A stretch of DNA of 64,000 bases from the NCBI GenBank assembly GCA_016208305.1, contig JACQYI010000033.1, forward strand, positions 310,001 to 374,000. Reading direction: 5' to 3'. Shown one piece after another: positions 17,861-27,332 of the stretch. The stretch comes from Oscillatoriophycideae cyanobacterium NC_groundwater_1537_Pr4_S-0.65um_50_18 (GTDB lineage Bacteria > Cyanobacteriota > Cyanobacteriia > Elainellales > Elainellaceae). The notes below the pieces were generated by a model. That model saw only the letters and a list, made by a program, of their open reading frames with translations, had not been told where the DNA came from and did no database searches. Each line of letters opens with the position of its first letter. Within the stretch, counting starts at the first letter, position 1. The position numbers and the translations under genes are program-made.

Positions 17861-20503
17861 TTAGCTTTGTGGATCGGTAATGGCTCCGCGCACCAAGATG
17901 ATCGTTCGATCGTCATTACGGGCGATCGCCTCTGGAATATTGCCTTTGATTACCTGTCGCAACAACCCTTCCCGACTGGCTCCCAAAATAATGACATCAC
18001 AGCGTTCTTTTGCCGCTAAATGCAAAATCGCTTCGGCTACCGGCTTTCCCCAGACCCATCGGGGGGCGATCGGGTGACGAATCGCGGCCTCAAGCTCTTC
18101 AGCCGTTTGCCGCAGCACTTGAGTTTCTCGCCAGGTTGGCTCCTGCTCAAACACCTGACAAACGCGAATATGCGGCGCATAACCCAGGCTGACCAGCGCA
18201 GGTAAAAGCTCCAGCGCTGCTTGGGCATTAGGCCCGCCTGCCATTGGCAAGAGCCATTGGTTAAACGTGGGGTTTTCTTTGAGCTTGACCAAAATCACTT
18301 CGCAGGCCGCTTGCCGAATGATCGTATCTACAACGCTGCCAAAAATCCGCCCAGGTGTCGTGGTTTTGCCATCCCAGCCCATCAAGACGCGATCGATATG
18401 GCGATCGTGAATGGCTTCTAGCATGGCTTGGGCAGGGTCATGAGCCACACAAATTTGCGTATGGACTGAAATCTGCCATTGCCGCCCTAGCTGCTCGGCC
18501 TGACGCAGCAGCCGCCGACCGCTCGTAGTACGCAGGGGCGTTTCGGCAGGAGATTGGCTGCGGGGAATCACCATAACATGCAGACATTCCAGCTCATATT
18601 GATGCTGATGGGCGATCGCAGCGGCAAGCTGCAACAGGGCTGGAGCCGTTTTAGGATTGCTCAGGGGCACCAGCATCCGTCCCTTGCCTGTAGCGGGCGA
18701 TCGGGTTTGGTACACCCCATAGGACGGTTCTGACTGAGAGCCAAGCTGCTGCGCCCCCCCCATGACCTGATCGGCTTCTGCCCGGATAATATCGGCACGG
18801 GTAATGATGCCTAGCAGCTTTCGCCCTTCGGTAACGGGCAGGCGGCTCACCTTATGGCGGTTGAGCACGTACAGCACATGCGGTAAGGGATCGGTGGGGC
18901 TAACGGTGACAGGCTTGGGGGTCATGATGTCAGCCAGCGTCACTTCTTCCACCCCAATGGGACGGCGGCTCGTGTCGGCTAAGTCGCTCTGGGTGACGAT
19001 GCCCACCAATTTGCCCTCATCCACGACAGGAAAGCCGCGATGGTGCGATCGCGAGAAAGCCTGCATCGCCTCGCTGAGAGCCATTTGACTAGAGAGCGTT
19101 TCCACCCGACGCTGCATCAGGTCAGAGGCGGTCAGGTCTGCCCAGGATTCTCCCCTCACATCTCGGTTGAGATCGATGCCGTTCCAGGCCAGCAGTCGGG
19201 TGTAGATCGAGCCGCTGGCAATGCGATCGCTTATCAGATAAGCAATCACAGAGCCAATCATCAACGGCAGCACCAGGTTAAAGTCGGTGGTAATTTCAAA
19301 CACAATGACGATCGCAGTGATGGGGCCACGCGTCACGGCACTAAAAAAAGCCCCCATACCCGCTAGGGCATAGGTCGTTGTGGGACTAACACCCAGGGGA
19401 ATGCCCAGAGGCAGCCCCACATATAGCTCTAGCGTCTGCGCCCCAAAGCCTACGAGATGCCCCAAAGCCGCGCCCAAAATCAGCGAGGGTGCAAACAAGC
19501 CGCCAGGTGTGCCTGCCCCATAGGCCACTAGCGTCAGCAAAAATTTAGCACCAAAGGCCAGCAGGGTCACTTGCCAGTCTGTATCGCCCATGCTGAGGGA
19601 CTGCTGAAGCTCCGTGCTATCTCGAAAAGACTCAGGCAGCATCGTCACAATCAGGCCAGAGACCAAACCCGCTAAACCAATTTTCCAGGGCAGGCTCAGC
19701 TTAATGCCCCTGATCCGGTTGCGGTAGACTGCGAGGCTCAAGAAAATGCCCTGACTCAGAAGCGCCCCAAACAGTCCGGCCAGCAGCCCCAAGATCAGAA
19801 AGAAGGGGACATCCTGTAAAGAAAAATTAGTGAGGTCAGTCGTGGTGCTGAGGGTAAGGCTGAGTCCCTGTCCGCCCAGCAGCCTAGACACTACGGCTCC
19901 AATAAAAGAGGCCAGGATAGCCGTTCCCAATGTCAGATCAGAAAAGTCTTGCAGAAACTCTTCTACCACAAACAAAATTCCGGCGATCGGGGCATTAAAC
20001 CCGGCTGCTAAACCCGCCGCTGCTCCGGCAGCAATGAGCTGACGACGGCACTCTGGCGAAGTGGGAATCCATTGGCTGAGCTGGGCGGCAAGGGCAGCGC
20101 CGATCTGCACCGTTGGGCCTTGCCGTCCCAAATTTAAGCCAGAGCCTAGAGCGATGATCACGCTCGCCATTTTGACGATCGCTACCCGCAAATTCAACGA
20201 AATCGGCACATTGGCCAAGACGGCTTTGACCTGGGGGATGCCGCTACCAGAAGCTTCTGGTGCAAATCGCTCAATCAACCAGCCCGACAGCGCACCTCCC
20301 ACCAGCCCCATCAAAGGCAGCACTAGCCAAGCGGGATACCCAAACGACATTTGCACCCGCCAGCCGCCGAGCCAGCCGATGCCTTGCTTGAGCAAAACGG
20401 CTGCCAATCCAGAAACCAATCCAATGACGCCAGCCTCAAAAATGGCGAGATTCTTCGCCTCAATGCGCCAATGCTGAAGTTGTCTGGGAAGAACGATGCG
20501 CAC
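17861..20503 (-). CDS. ClC chloride channel/antiporter with CBS pair and two USP domains
   Basis: 880 residues. Residues about 15-440 form a ClC core with the anion-filter motifs GSGIP (86-90), GRQGP (126-130), GGLFAP (334-339) and the late tyrosine (IYTRLL). A CBS-domain pair follows at about 455-580 (GKLVGIVTQSDL, RKLLGIITRADI). Two universal-stress-protein-like domains lie at about 615-740 and 750-875, the second ending VIILGASREGLLRQV. The external gating Glu of GREGP is Gln128 here, while the internal EE (181-182) is kept. The CBS/USP tail is likely a nucleotide-sensing regulator of Cl- transport in the membrane. It is monocistronic. Confidence 0.93.
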   Translation of the reverse strand: MRIVLPRQLQHWRIEAKNLAIFEAGVIGLVSGLAAVLLKQGIGWLGGWRVQMSFGYPAWLVLPLMGLVGGALSGWLIERFAPEASGSGIPQVKAVLANVPISLNLRVAIVKMASVIIALGSGLNLGRQGPTVQIGAALAAQLSQWIPTSPECRRQLIAAGAAAGLAAGFNAPIAGILFVVEEFLQDFSDLTLGTAILASFIGAVVSRLLGGQGLSLTLSTTTDLTNFSLQDVPFFLILGLLAGLFGALLSQGIFLSLAVYRNRIRGIKLSLPWKIGLAGLVSGLIVTMLPESFRDSTELQQSLSMGDTDWQVTLLAFGAKFLLTLVAYGAGTPGGLFAPSLILGAALGHLVGFGAQTLELYVGLPLGIPLGVSPTTTYALAGMGAFFSAVTRGPITAIVIVFEITTDFNLVLPLMIGSVIAYLISDRIASGSIYTRLLAWNGIDLNRDVRGESWADLTASDLMQRRVETLSSQMALSEAMQAFSRSHHRGFPVVDEGKLVGIVTQSDLADTSRRPIGVEEVTLADIMTPKPVTVSPTDPLPHVLYVLNRHKVSRLPVTEGRKLLGIITRADIIRAEADQVMGGAQQLGSQSEPSYGVYQTRSPATGKGRMLVPLSNPKTAPALLQLAAAIAHQHQYELECLHVMVIPRSQSPAETPLRTTSGRRLLRQAEQLGRQWQISVHTQICVAHDPAQAMLEAIHDRHIDRVLMGWDGKTTTPGRIFGSVVDTIIRQAACEVILVKLKENPTFNQWLLPMAGGPNAQAALELLPALVSLGYAPHIRVCQVFEQEPTWRETQVLRQTAEELEAAIRHPIAPRWVWGKPVAEAILHLAAKERCDVIILGASREGLLRQVIKGNIPEAIARNDDRTIILVRGAITDPQS

Positions 20504-21084
20504 TGTGTTTTTAGAGATTTTTAGAGTCTGGGGTTAGAGTCTGTAAAGTCTAGGTAGAAAACTATGGATAGAAACCTATGGGTTAAAGTGTAGGCTTCCA
20601 CTGTATATAGTGAGGAATATTGAGCGCACAGTAATTTTACTGGTCAGTCCTCGCAAATAATGATCGACCTTGTAAAACTTTCTGTGCCCATGCTCAAAAT
20701 CGCAAGTTGAATTACAGCGATCTCCAAAGGAGTAAACCCTATTGCGTGTAGATAAGTGGGTGAGTGGATGAGAGTGCGTGTGGCTTACGCCAGGGGAAAT
20801 GGCTGTAAGATTTAGCAGTAGATAGCTTCAAAGCAAGCCTTGATTTCAGCGAGAGACAACCCTAAGTCAAATCACAAGCTTTGTCGATCGGCAATTTTGC
20901 TGAAATAAGTGATGAAGCTTTCTTGAAGTTTGGATCTTTGCTGATAAAGTTCCTATCCTAGAGGGTGACGTTGCCGAAAGTAGTAGAGGGATTAAGCAAA
21001 CCTGCCGTAGATCGGTTGAGTACCCAACCCAGGATGCTAAAGCCCTGAGATCACTCTAATGTTCTTTGCTGTAGGAATTAAACC
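20504..21084. other. Divergent intergenic region, nothing recognised
   Basis: About 580 bp between the ClC gene (minus) and the SpoIID-like gene (plus). I see only a small TGGC-TTAC-GCCA hairpin at 20781-20792. No small RNA or riboswitch was recognised. Confidence 0.3.
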
Positions 21085-23040
21085 GTGAGGCGATCGTTTC
21101 AATCTAATCTGGCTAACAGCCTAACCAGCAGTTCACATCAGCCCTCCCCAGAATTTAGGGGTTCTCCAGGATTACCATTTGAGTTGAGATGGATTTTCCA
21201 GGCGGGCGGTTTTGCCGCAGCTTTGGGCGCAATTTGCTGGGTGGGGCTAGCGGCTCAGCCCGGAATGGCTCAGGCCAGTTCCACAGAAATGGCTCAATCA
21301 GAAGTTGCTCAATCAGAAGTTGCCCAGGCACAGCCGCTCAACCCCCCGTTAGACATCGGCGTAGTGCAGCGATTTGGCTCAGACAGCAAGGACGAAATTG
21401 TTCTGAAGCCAGCACCAGGAGACAGCCTGACTCTCACCTTTCAAGAGGGAGAGCAACCTCGCACCTTAACCACTACGAGCGATGTCAAGGTCGATGTGGT
21501 GATGCAGCCTGTGCCACAGCCTCAAGTGAGCGAGCGTGTGGTGCTGAGCACCCACCGCAGCTTTGAAAGCGCAGAAGACAGTGCCGATCGCTGGAAGCAG
21601 CAGGGCATTCAGGTAGAGCTAGCCCAACCCCGGCAATGGCAGGTCTGGGCAAAACGAGACATCTACAGTTCACCCCTGCTGCGGCGTTTGTTGATGCAAA
21701 ATCTTCAGGCTCACGGGTCTAGAACCGCCTTCATTGACACCCAAATTCAGCGGCAGGAGCCTAAGGCAACGCTGACGGTTAACGGCAACCGCTTCCAGGA
21801 AGATGAAGTGGCGATCGCCACCAACCAGCCTGTCAGCGTCACGTTCAACCGCGAAGATTACGGCACCAAGGTCTATGGGGGTAGCCTCAAACTTCAACCC
21901 AATGCTTATGGCACTTATACGCTGGTCAATCAGGTGCCTCTAGAAACCTATTTGCGCGGCGTAGTGCCTCACGAAATTGGGCCAGGCGCGCCGACTGCCG
22001 CCATCGAGGCTCAAGCGGTTTTGGCACGCACCTATGTCTTACGAAATCTGCGCCGCTTTGCGATCGACAATTACCAGCTCTGTGCCGACACCCAATGCCA
22101 GGTCTATTGGGGACTCGCAGACGCTGATCCGGAGGCAGATCGGGCGATTGCTGCCACTCGCGGGCAAGTGTTGACCTACCAAAATGAACTGGTTGATGCG
22201 CTCTACTCTTCCACAACGGGCGGCGTTACAGCACGCTTTAGCGATGTCTGGAATGGCAGCGATCGCCCCTATCTCCAGCCTGTGGTTGACTCTGTGCAAA
22301 ACATCTGGGATTTGTCAAACCGCAGCCTATCGGACGAGCAAAATTTCCGGGCGTTCATTGCCCAAAAAACTGGGTTTAACGAAGCAGGTTGGGATATGTT
22401 CCGCTGGCGCGTCGTCAGCCCTCTTGCCGACGTGTCTAGAGAGTTGCGCGCTTACCTGGAAAGCAAGCAAAATCCTTTAGCCAACTTTACTCAGGTGCAA
22501 GATATTAAGGTGCTGGAGCGATCGCCGGGTGGACGGGTGCAAAAGCTTTCCATCACCACCGATCGCGGCATTGTTGAGCTGGAAAAAGACGAGATTCTCC
22601 GGGCACTCTATGCCCCTAACAGCACGCTGTTCTATGTGGAACCCGTCTATGAACAGCCGACAGCCAAAGTCAGCCCTCAAGCCTCACCTCCTGCCGTAGC
22701 TCAGGGTGAATCTCTTGCTGCTACCACCAAAACAGCTAAGCCAACTCAGCCGATCGCGGCTGCCGTCTTAAAGGGGTTTGCTTTCACGGGCGGTGGCCTG
22801 GGGCATGGCGTGGGCATGAGTCAGACTGGCTCCTATCGGCTGGGTGAGCTGGGCTGGTCAGGCAGCCGTATTCTCAGCTTTTACTATCCCGGTACGCAGC
22901 TTCAGCCTCTGACCGATGCGATCGTTTTTTGGCAGCCTAATCCGGCCCCTACAGCGCAAGCTTGGGCAACGCCAGCCGCGAAGGCGATCGCGCCCAAGAA
23001 ATCTGCTTTCCTGAAGACGGTAAAACCTGCCAAGAATTAA
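21085..23040 (+). CDS. SpoIID/LytB-domain protein, secreted
   Basis: 651 residues from a GTG start with TAGGA 8 nt upstream. Order: basic N-terminus, a hydrophobic segment at about 38-62 (signal or anchor), a short tandem QSEVA repeat, and a SPOR-like segment around 165-215 (STHRSFESAEDSADRWKQQG). The SpoIID domain lies at about 230-500, with VPLETYLRGVVPHEIG, AVLARTYVL and the catalytic-region Glu of PHEIG. After a low-complexity insert it is completed by FTGGGLGHGVGMSQTG. SpoIID-type proteins cut glycan strands of peptidoglycan; cyanobacterial versions are assumed to act in the periplasm. Downstream codA is on the same strand 205 bp away, so cotranscription is uncertain. Confidence 0.88.
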   Translation: MRRSFQSNLANSLTSSSHQPSPEFRGSPGLPFELRWIFQAGGFAAALGAICWVGLAAQPGMAQASSTEMAQSEVAQSEVAQAQPLNPPLDIGVVQRFGSDSKDEIVLKPAPGDSLTLTFQEGEQPRTLTTTSDVKVDVVMQPVPQPQVSERVVLSTHRSFESAEDSADRWKQQGIQVELAQPRQWQVWAKRDIYSSPLLRRLLMQNLQAHGSRTAFIDTQIQRQEPKATLTVNGNRFQEDEVAIATNQPVSVTFNREDYGTKVYGGSLKLQPNAYGTYTLVNQVPLETYLRGVVPHEIGPGAPTAAIEAQAVLARTYVLRNLRRFAIDNYQLCADTQCQVYWGLADADPEADRAIAATRGQVLTYQNELVDALYSSTTGGVTARFSDVWNGSDRPYLQPVVDSVQNIWDLSNRSLSDEQNFRAFIAQKTGFNEAGWDMFRWRVVSPLADVSRELRAYLESKQNPLANFTQVQDIKVLERSPGGRVQKLSITTDRGIVELEKDEILRALYAPNSTLFYVEPVYEQPTAKVSPQASPPAVAQGESLAATTKTAKPTQPIAAAVLKGFAFTGGGLGHGVGMSQTGSYRLGELGWSGSRILSFYYPGTQLQPLTDAIVFWQPNPAPTAQAWATPAAKAIAPKKSAFLKTVKPAKN

Positions 23041-23245
23041 TCTGGCATGGCTGGAAGCAAAGGTTGGGGCGCGTTTTTCTGAGCGCCTCACAAGTTTTTT
23101 TGAGCACCTCACAGATTGCGGCTCGATTAAATTTCAGCGGGCGGCACCGTAAACTCAGGCTTAAAATTTCTCTTAGGTGTGTTGATGGCAGACTTGCATC
23201 TAGGCAACATGTCAACATGCCTATGATCTTTTAGCTGAAGTCACC

Positions 23246-24508
23246 ATGTCTTACGAACTTTTGCTCCGCAACTGCCGATTGCTCAGCCCCACAGAACCGA
23301 TCGCCCAGGTTGACATTGCCATTGCTGACGGCAAGATTACAGCGATCGCCCCGCAACTGCCGACATCGGCTCTGCTTGAGCTAGATCTGAAAGGGCAACT
23401 CGTGAGTCCACCCTTTGTGGAATCTCATGTGCATTTAGATTCGGCTATGACGGCTGGAGAACCCCGCTGGAACCAGAGCGGCACTTTGTTTGAAGGCATT
23501 GAAATCTGGCGAGAGCGCAAGCAAGACTTGACATTGGAGGATGTTAAGAAACGGGCGATCGCGGCGTTGAAACAGCAGGCCATGCAGGGCGTTTTGTTTG
23601 TTCGTAGCCATGCAGATGTCAGCGAGGCCAATCTGATCGCCCTTCAAGGACTTTTGGAGGTGCGCGAAGCTGTCAAAGACTGGACGACGTTGCAAGTCGT
23701 GGCCTTTCCTCAAGACGGCATCTATGGCGGCGCGAAAAATGAGGCGCTAATGGAGGAATCCCTCAAGCTAGGTGCCGATGTGGTGGGCGGCATTCCCCAC
23801 TATGAGCTGACCCGTGAAGATGGCGTGCGATCGGTGCATCAAATCTTCAAGTGGGCAGAGCAATACGATCGGCTAATTGATGTTCACTGCGATGAAATTG
23901 ACGATGACAATTCTCGCTTTCTGGAGGTAATGACGGCTTGTGCCATCCGATCGGGCATGGGATCGCGCGTTTCGGCGAGCCACACAACCGCCTTCGGCTC
24001 CTACAACAATGCCTATGCCTATAAGCTGCTGGGCTTTTTGCGCCGCACCTCAATTAATTTCATCGCCAATCCCTTAATCAATATCACCCTGCAAGGGCGT
24101 ACCGATACCTACCCCAAGCGTCGAGGCGTAACCCGCGTCAAGGAACTCTGGCAGCAGGGCATGAACGTCAGCCTGGGGCATGACTGTATCCAAGACTGCT
24201 GGTATTCGTTAGGGACGGGCAACATGCTGGATACCGCATCCATGCTGCTGCATGTGTCGCAAATGACGGGAGCGCAGGAAATTAACGCCTGCTATGACAT
24301 GGTGACTTGGAACGGCGCTAAGACTCTACATATTGAAGATCAATATGGGATTGAAGTCGGCAAACCTGCCAATTTAATTGTTCTGGATGCGATCGATCGC
24401 TTTGATGCCATCCGCCGCCGCGCTACGGTCCGATATGTGATTTCTCAAGGCAAGCTGCTGGCCTCTACCGACCTGCCACAAATGCATTGGCAAGGAGAAG
24501 CGGTGTAG
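23246..24508 (+). CDS. codA: Cytosine deaminase
   Basis: 420 residues, closely following E. coli CodA in length and motif order. Metal ligands: the HxH of SHVHLD, His in DVHCDEIDD (with the catalytic Glu) and Asp in LGHDCIQD. The second-shell His is in SASHTTAFGSY. NQSGTLFEGIE and the substrate-binding Gln in AFPQDGI are present too. The enzyme hydrolyses cytosine to uracil and ammonia in pyrimidine salvage, in the cytosol. No cytosine permease (codB) is adjacent. Related amidohydrolases (isoguanine or creatinine deaminases) share the fold, but the motif agreement favours CodA. Just upstream (23201-23223) is a small inverted repeat, TAGGCA/TGCCTA. Confidence 0.9.
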   Translation: MSYELLLRNCRLLSPTEPIAQVDIAIADGKITAIAPQLPTSALLELDLKGQLVSPPFVESHVHLDSAMTAGEPRWNQSGTLFEGIEIWRERKQDLTLEDVKKRAIAALKQQAMQGVLFVRSHADVSEANLIALQGLLEVREAVKDWTTLQVVAFPQDGIYGGAKNEALMEESLKLGADVVGGIPHYELTREDGVRSVHQIFKWAEQYDRLIDVHCDEIDDDNSRFLEVMTACAIRSGMGSRVSASHTTAFGSYNNAYAYKLLGFLRRTSINFIANPLINITLQGRTDTYPKRRGVTRVKELWQQGMNVSLGHDCIQDCWYSLGTGNMLDTASMLLHVSQMTGAQEINACYDMVTWNGAKTLHIEDQYGIEVGKPANLIVLDAIDRFDAIRRRATVRYVISQGKLLASTDLPQMHWQGEAV

Positions 24509-24625
24509 GCGGATCAGGGGTTTTTCAGCGCTTTTGGCCTAATCCAGCCTGCGATCGTCGCCCTTATGCGATCGCTACCATAAAAAGATAGGATGGGTGG
24601 AACCTTTCATCTTAGACATGCGCCC

Positions 24626-25930
24626 ATGACGTTGACGGTTGGCGAAACCCTTCAGAACAGCAAATATCTGGTTGAGGGTGTTCTAAGTCAAAGCGACTTT
24701 GGCATCACTTACCAGGCGCAGCACGCCCTGCTGGATCAGCCTGTTTTTCTGCAAGCCCTGAATGACACAGTGCGGCAGCGCAGCGACTTTACCTCTCTGC
24801 GGCAACAGTTTATGCTATCCGTGCGATCGCTCTCTCAGCGATCAGATGCCCTGCGCGTATTGGACTGCTTTGAAGAGAATGATCTTCCCTATGTTGTGTT
24901 TCAGGCCAAAGCAGGGCAAATGCCACCCCATCTGGGCGACTGGCTGACGCTACCGCCTGAGCCTTCCACCTCAGAGGCGTTCTCTAAGGCTGATTTACCT
25001 AAAGCTGATTTACCTGAGACTAATCTATCTCAAGCTGAAGAGAAAAAAGCTCAGGAGGTTCCCATCTCTGCGGTTGCCGAACCCCAAACCCTGGGTCGTA
25101 CCCCTGACAGTTCAGCCGCAAAAGTAGCGGCTGAAGCCGTTGCGCCGATCGCTTCGGTGCCAGTTCCAGAACAAATTCCAGAGCAAATTCCAGAGCAAAT
25201 TCCAGAGCAAACTTGGGAAACATCTTCAGCAACCCTAGCGATCGCTCCTAAGGCACCTCAAGCGCCTGAGTTAACCCAAGAGCCTGAATTAATCCGACAG
25301 ATCATGCTGCCACAAATTCAGGGCGCAGCGCACCAGGGTGCAACAGGGCGATCGCATCAGATCGTGCCCCACCAGCGGCGCAGTCCCGTACCCTTGCTGG
25401 CTGCCACGTTGGTAGGTCTAGGGTTGGGTGCAGGCGCTGGGTTTGCCTTGCGTTTTCAACCTGTAGCCGATACCCAGCGTCCCCCTAGTCTATTCGGGCG
25501 AGAACAGACCTTTCCCGCTGAAGGAGACTGGCCGATTACAGAAACCCCCAATCAATTTAGTTCAGAACCCACCGTAGAAGAGCCGCTGTACCGCACAAGA
25601 CCCGCACCTGACTACTACAGCAATCCTATTCCTCAGCCTGCTTATAACTCTAGGACTGACCTGAGTAGCCCCTTGCCCGCACCCGCCGCACAGCCTGATG
25701 ATGCCATTCAAGATGCTGTGGCTCCTCAGCAAGCCGATGCTGTGCCAGATCCCCTTCCCTCCAGTCAGGCGATCGATTCCGCGCCGCCGCCGCTGAATGA
25801 CTTTGATTTTGCCCCCCAGCCCTCTTTTGCCCCCGCACCTGCCGAGCCAGTGCCGATCGCCCCTGACCCAGCAGAAACTGCGCCAGAGCAAGCTCCTAAG
25901 CTATTTAAATCCCCTGAAACGAGCCAATAG
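24626..25930 (+). CDS. Membrane-anchored remnant of a Ser/Thr kinase N-lobe
   Basis: 434 residues from the ATG at 24626. Residues 1-110 align by eye with the N-lobe of cyanobacterial Ser/Thr kinases (VGETLQNSKYLVEGVL, DFGITYQAQHALLDQP, FEENDLPYVVFQAKAGQ). The glycine loop is degraded (LSQSDFG), and the ATP-binding Lys expected in the VIK position is not there (VFLQALN). After the hinge the chain leaves the kinase fold: no HRD, no DFG. It continues as a Pro/Glu linker with a 12-bp DNA repeat, one TM helix at about 257-278, and a Pro/Ala/Gln-rich tail. It cannot be catalytic. It may be a scaffold or receptor for a kinase partner. Confidence 0.65.
   Translation: MTLTVGETLQNSKYLVEGVLSQSDFGITYQAQHALLDQPVFLQALNDTVRQRSDFTSLRQQFMLSVRSLSQRSDALRVLDCFEENDLPYVVFQAKAGQMPPHLGDWLTLPPEPSTSEAFSKADLPKADLPETNLSQAEEKKAQEVPISAVAEPQTLGRTPDSSAAKVAAEAVAPIASVPVPEQIPEQIPEQIPEQTWETSSATLAIAPKAPQAPELTQEPELIRQIMLPQIQGAAHQGATGRSHQIVPHQRRSPVPLLAATLVGLGLGAGAGFALRFQPVADTQRPPSLFGREQTFPAEGDWPITETPNQFSSEPTVEEPLYRTRPAPDYYSNPIPQPAYNSRTDLSSPLPAPAAQPDDAIQDAVAPQQADAVPDPLPSSQAIDSAPPPLNDFDFAPQPSFAPAPAEPVPIAPDPAETAPEQAPKLFKSPETSQ
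25164..25211. repeat. 12-bp in-frame tandem repeat, four units
   Basis: ttccagagcaaa occurs three times exactly and once with a single change, encoding an Ile-Pro-Glu-Gln repeat in the linker of the kinase-remnant protein. Confidence 0.85.
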
Positions 25931-25945
25931 CGAGCATTCTGCGGC

Positions 25946-25970
25946 TTTTAGGCTCATGGAGCCGCTAAAA
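25946..25970. terminator. Hairpin between convergent genes
   Basis: TTTTA-GGCTC and GAGCC-(GC)-TAAAA pair around ATG with a 2-nt bulge. The hairpin has T and A runs on its outer sides and overlaps the stop of the minus-strand gene, so it can serve both genes. Confidence 0.6.
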
Positions 25971-27098
25971 ATCTACGCCTCGCTTTAGGTCAACGCCTTT
26001 TTCGGCATAGTGCTTGTGGCAGTAGACCTCTGAGTGGGCGCTCGCCAAGTCAAAATAGTCAGGCGGATTTTTGCAGCGCCCTGTAATTACAATCTCGGTG
26101 TCGCGAGGCTTGCGCAAAAGCGCCTGCACGATTGGCTCTTGGGGCAGCAACTCCAGATCGACCGTGGGGTTTAGCTCATCCAAAATAATAGTTTTGTAGA
26201 GTCCTGAGGCGATCGCCGCCTTGGCAATCTCCCAACCCCGCTCGGCCTCTACATAATCTAGCTCCTGCTGCTGCCCTCGCCAAACGATCGCATCTCGACC
26301 GCAGCGCTGGTGATCGACTAAGTTGGGGTAGCTTTGGTTGAGGGCGGCAATTGCCGCATCTTCGGTATAGCCACCGCCTCCCTTAAGCCATTGCAAAATC
26401 AGCACCCGGTGAGACTTATCTTGGCTAATGCCCTTGCCGATCGCCTGGAGGGCTTTGCCTAAAGCGCTGGTCGATTTACCTTTTCCGGCTCCTGTGTAAA
26501 TCTCAATGCCTTCAATGCCATGTGCCAACGCATTGGGGCGACCTTGAGGCTTCATTTCCGAATGCAGATCGGCAATGTCGAGCAAGGGCTGAGGTGCCCC
26601 TCGTCCGGTCGCAATAATTTCTAACTCTTCCGGCTTTTGCCTCAGCGTTTTGACCACATCCTCAGCCGAGAGCAGCCCTAAGTCCAGCACAGGATTGAGT
26701 TCATCCAGCACCACTACCGAATACAAACCAGAGGCGATCGCTCCCTTGGCCACATCCCAGCCCCGCTGCGCCTCTAAGCGATCGAACTTGGTGATCTCGC
26801 CCACGCCAAAGTACTCTGCCCGCCCGGTGCGCACCTGATCGATCAAGTGGGGAAAGCCGCGTCGCAGAGCCTCGATCGCCGCATCCTCGTCATAGGTGCG
26901 TCCGGGGCCTTTGAGAAATCGTAACAATAGCACACGGGTTTGGCTTCCTGTGTTGATGCCTAACCCAATAGAGCGCAAAACCACGCCCAAAGCGGCTTGA
27001 GACTTGCCCTTGCCTACACCGTCATAGACATGGATTTGCCCTACTAATCGCTCAGTCCGATTTTGAGCCGTGCGAATACCAATGCCAGTCTTTACCAT
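25965..27098 (-). CDS. Tandem CobO/BtuR-type cob(I)yrinate adenosyltransferase-like P-loop protein
   Basis: 377 residues made of two homologous halves. Half 1 (about 15-190) has P-loop GVGKGKSQAALG, and half 2 (about 195-370) has GAGKGKSTSALG. Both carry the family's VVLDELNPVLDLGLL-like Walker B segment, ERGWEIAK/ERGWDVAK and the closing ITGR/ATGRG motif. Single-domain CobO/BtuR is about 200 residues and transfers adenosyl from ATP to corrinoid cobalt. Duplicated versions occur in cyanobacteria. The C-terminal HSEVYCHKHYAEKGVDLKRG matches the family end. It is cytosolic. No other cobalamin gene and no cobalamin riboswitch was seen nearby. Confidence 0.85.
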   Translation of the reverse strand: MVKTGIGIRTAQNRTERLVGQIHVYDGVGKGKSQAALGVVLRSIGLGINTGSQTRVLLLRFLKGPGRTYDEDAAIEALRRGFPHLIDQVRTGRAEYFGVGEITKFDRLEAQRGWDVAKGAIASGLYSVVVLDELNPVLDLGLLSAEDVVKTLRQKPEELEIIATGRGAPQPLLDIADLHSEMKPQGRPNALAHGIEGIEIYTGAGKGKSTSALGKALQAIGKGISQDKSHRVLILQWLKGGGGYTEDAAIAALNQSYPNLVDHQRCGRDAIVWRGQQQELDYVEAERGWEIAKAAIASGLYKTIILDELNPTVDLELLPQEPIVQALLRKPRDTEIVITGRCKNPPDYFDLASAHSEVYCHKHYAEKGVDLKRGVDF

Positions 27099-27332
27099 GG
27101 TTTTTACGGAGGTGTTTTCTATGGGAGATTCTGCGAGAAGCGCGGGTTGCAGGAGTCGATTTTAGCGCAAGCTGCCGTTTATCGATGATCTGAGTTTTTC
27201 CACCCTACTCTAGGGGGCAAGCACGCTATTAATAGAGCGTAAATTGCAAAAAATCCCATCTTTTATTCTATCCCTAGTGTTATATCGGATGGGCTTGACT
27301 AAAATTAGCAGGATGGCGCATTTCGTACCGCT

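Noticed and set aside
12087-24508. Reading mmsA and codA as one pyrimidine-degradation pathway
   Set aside because: They are 10 kb apart with unrelated genes between, and no other pathway genes are present.
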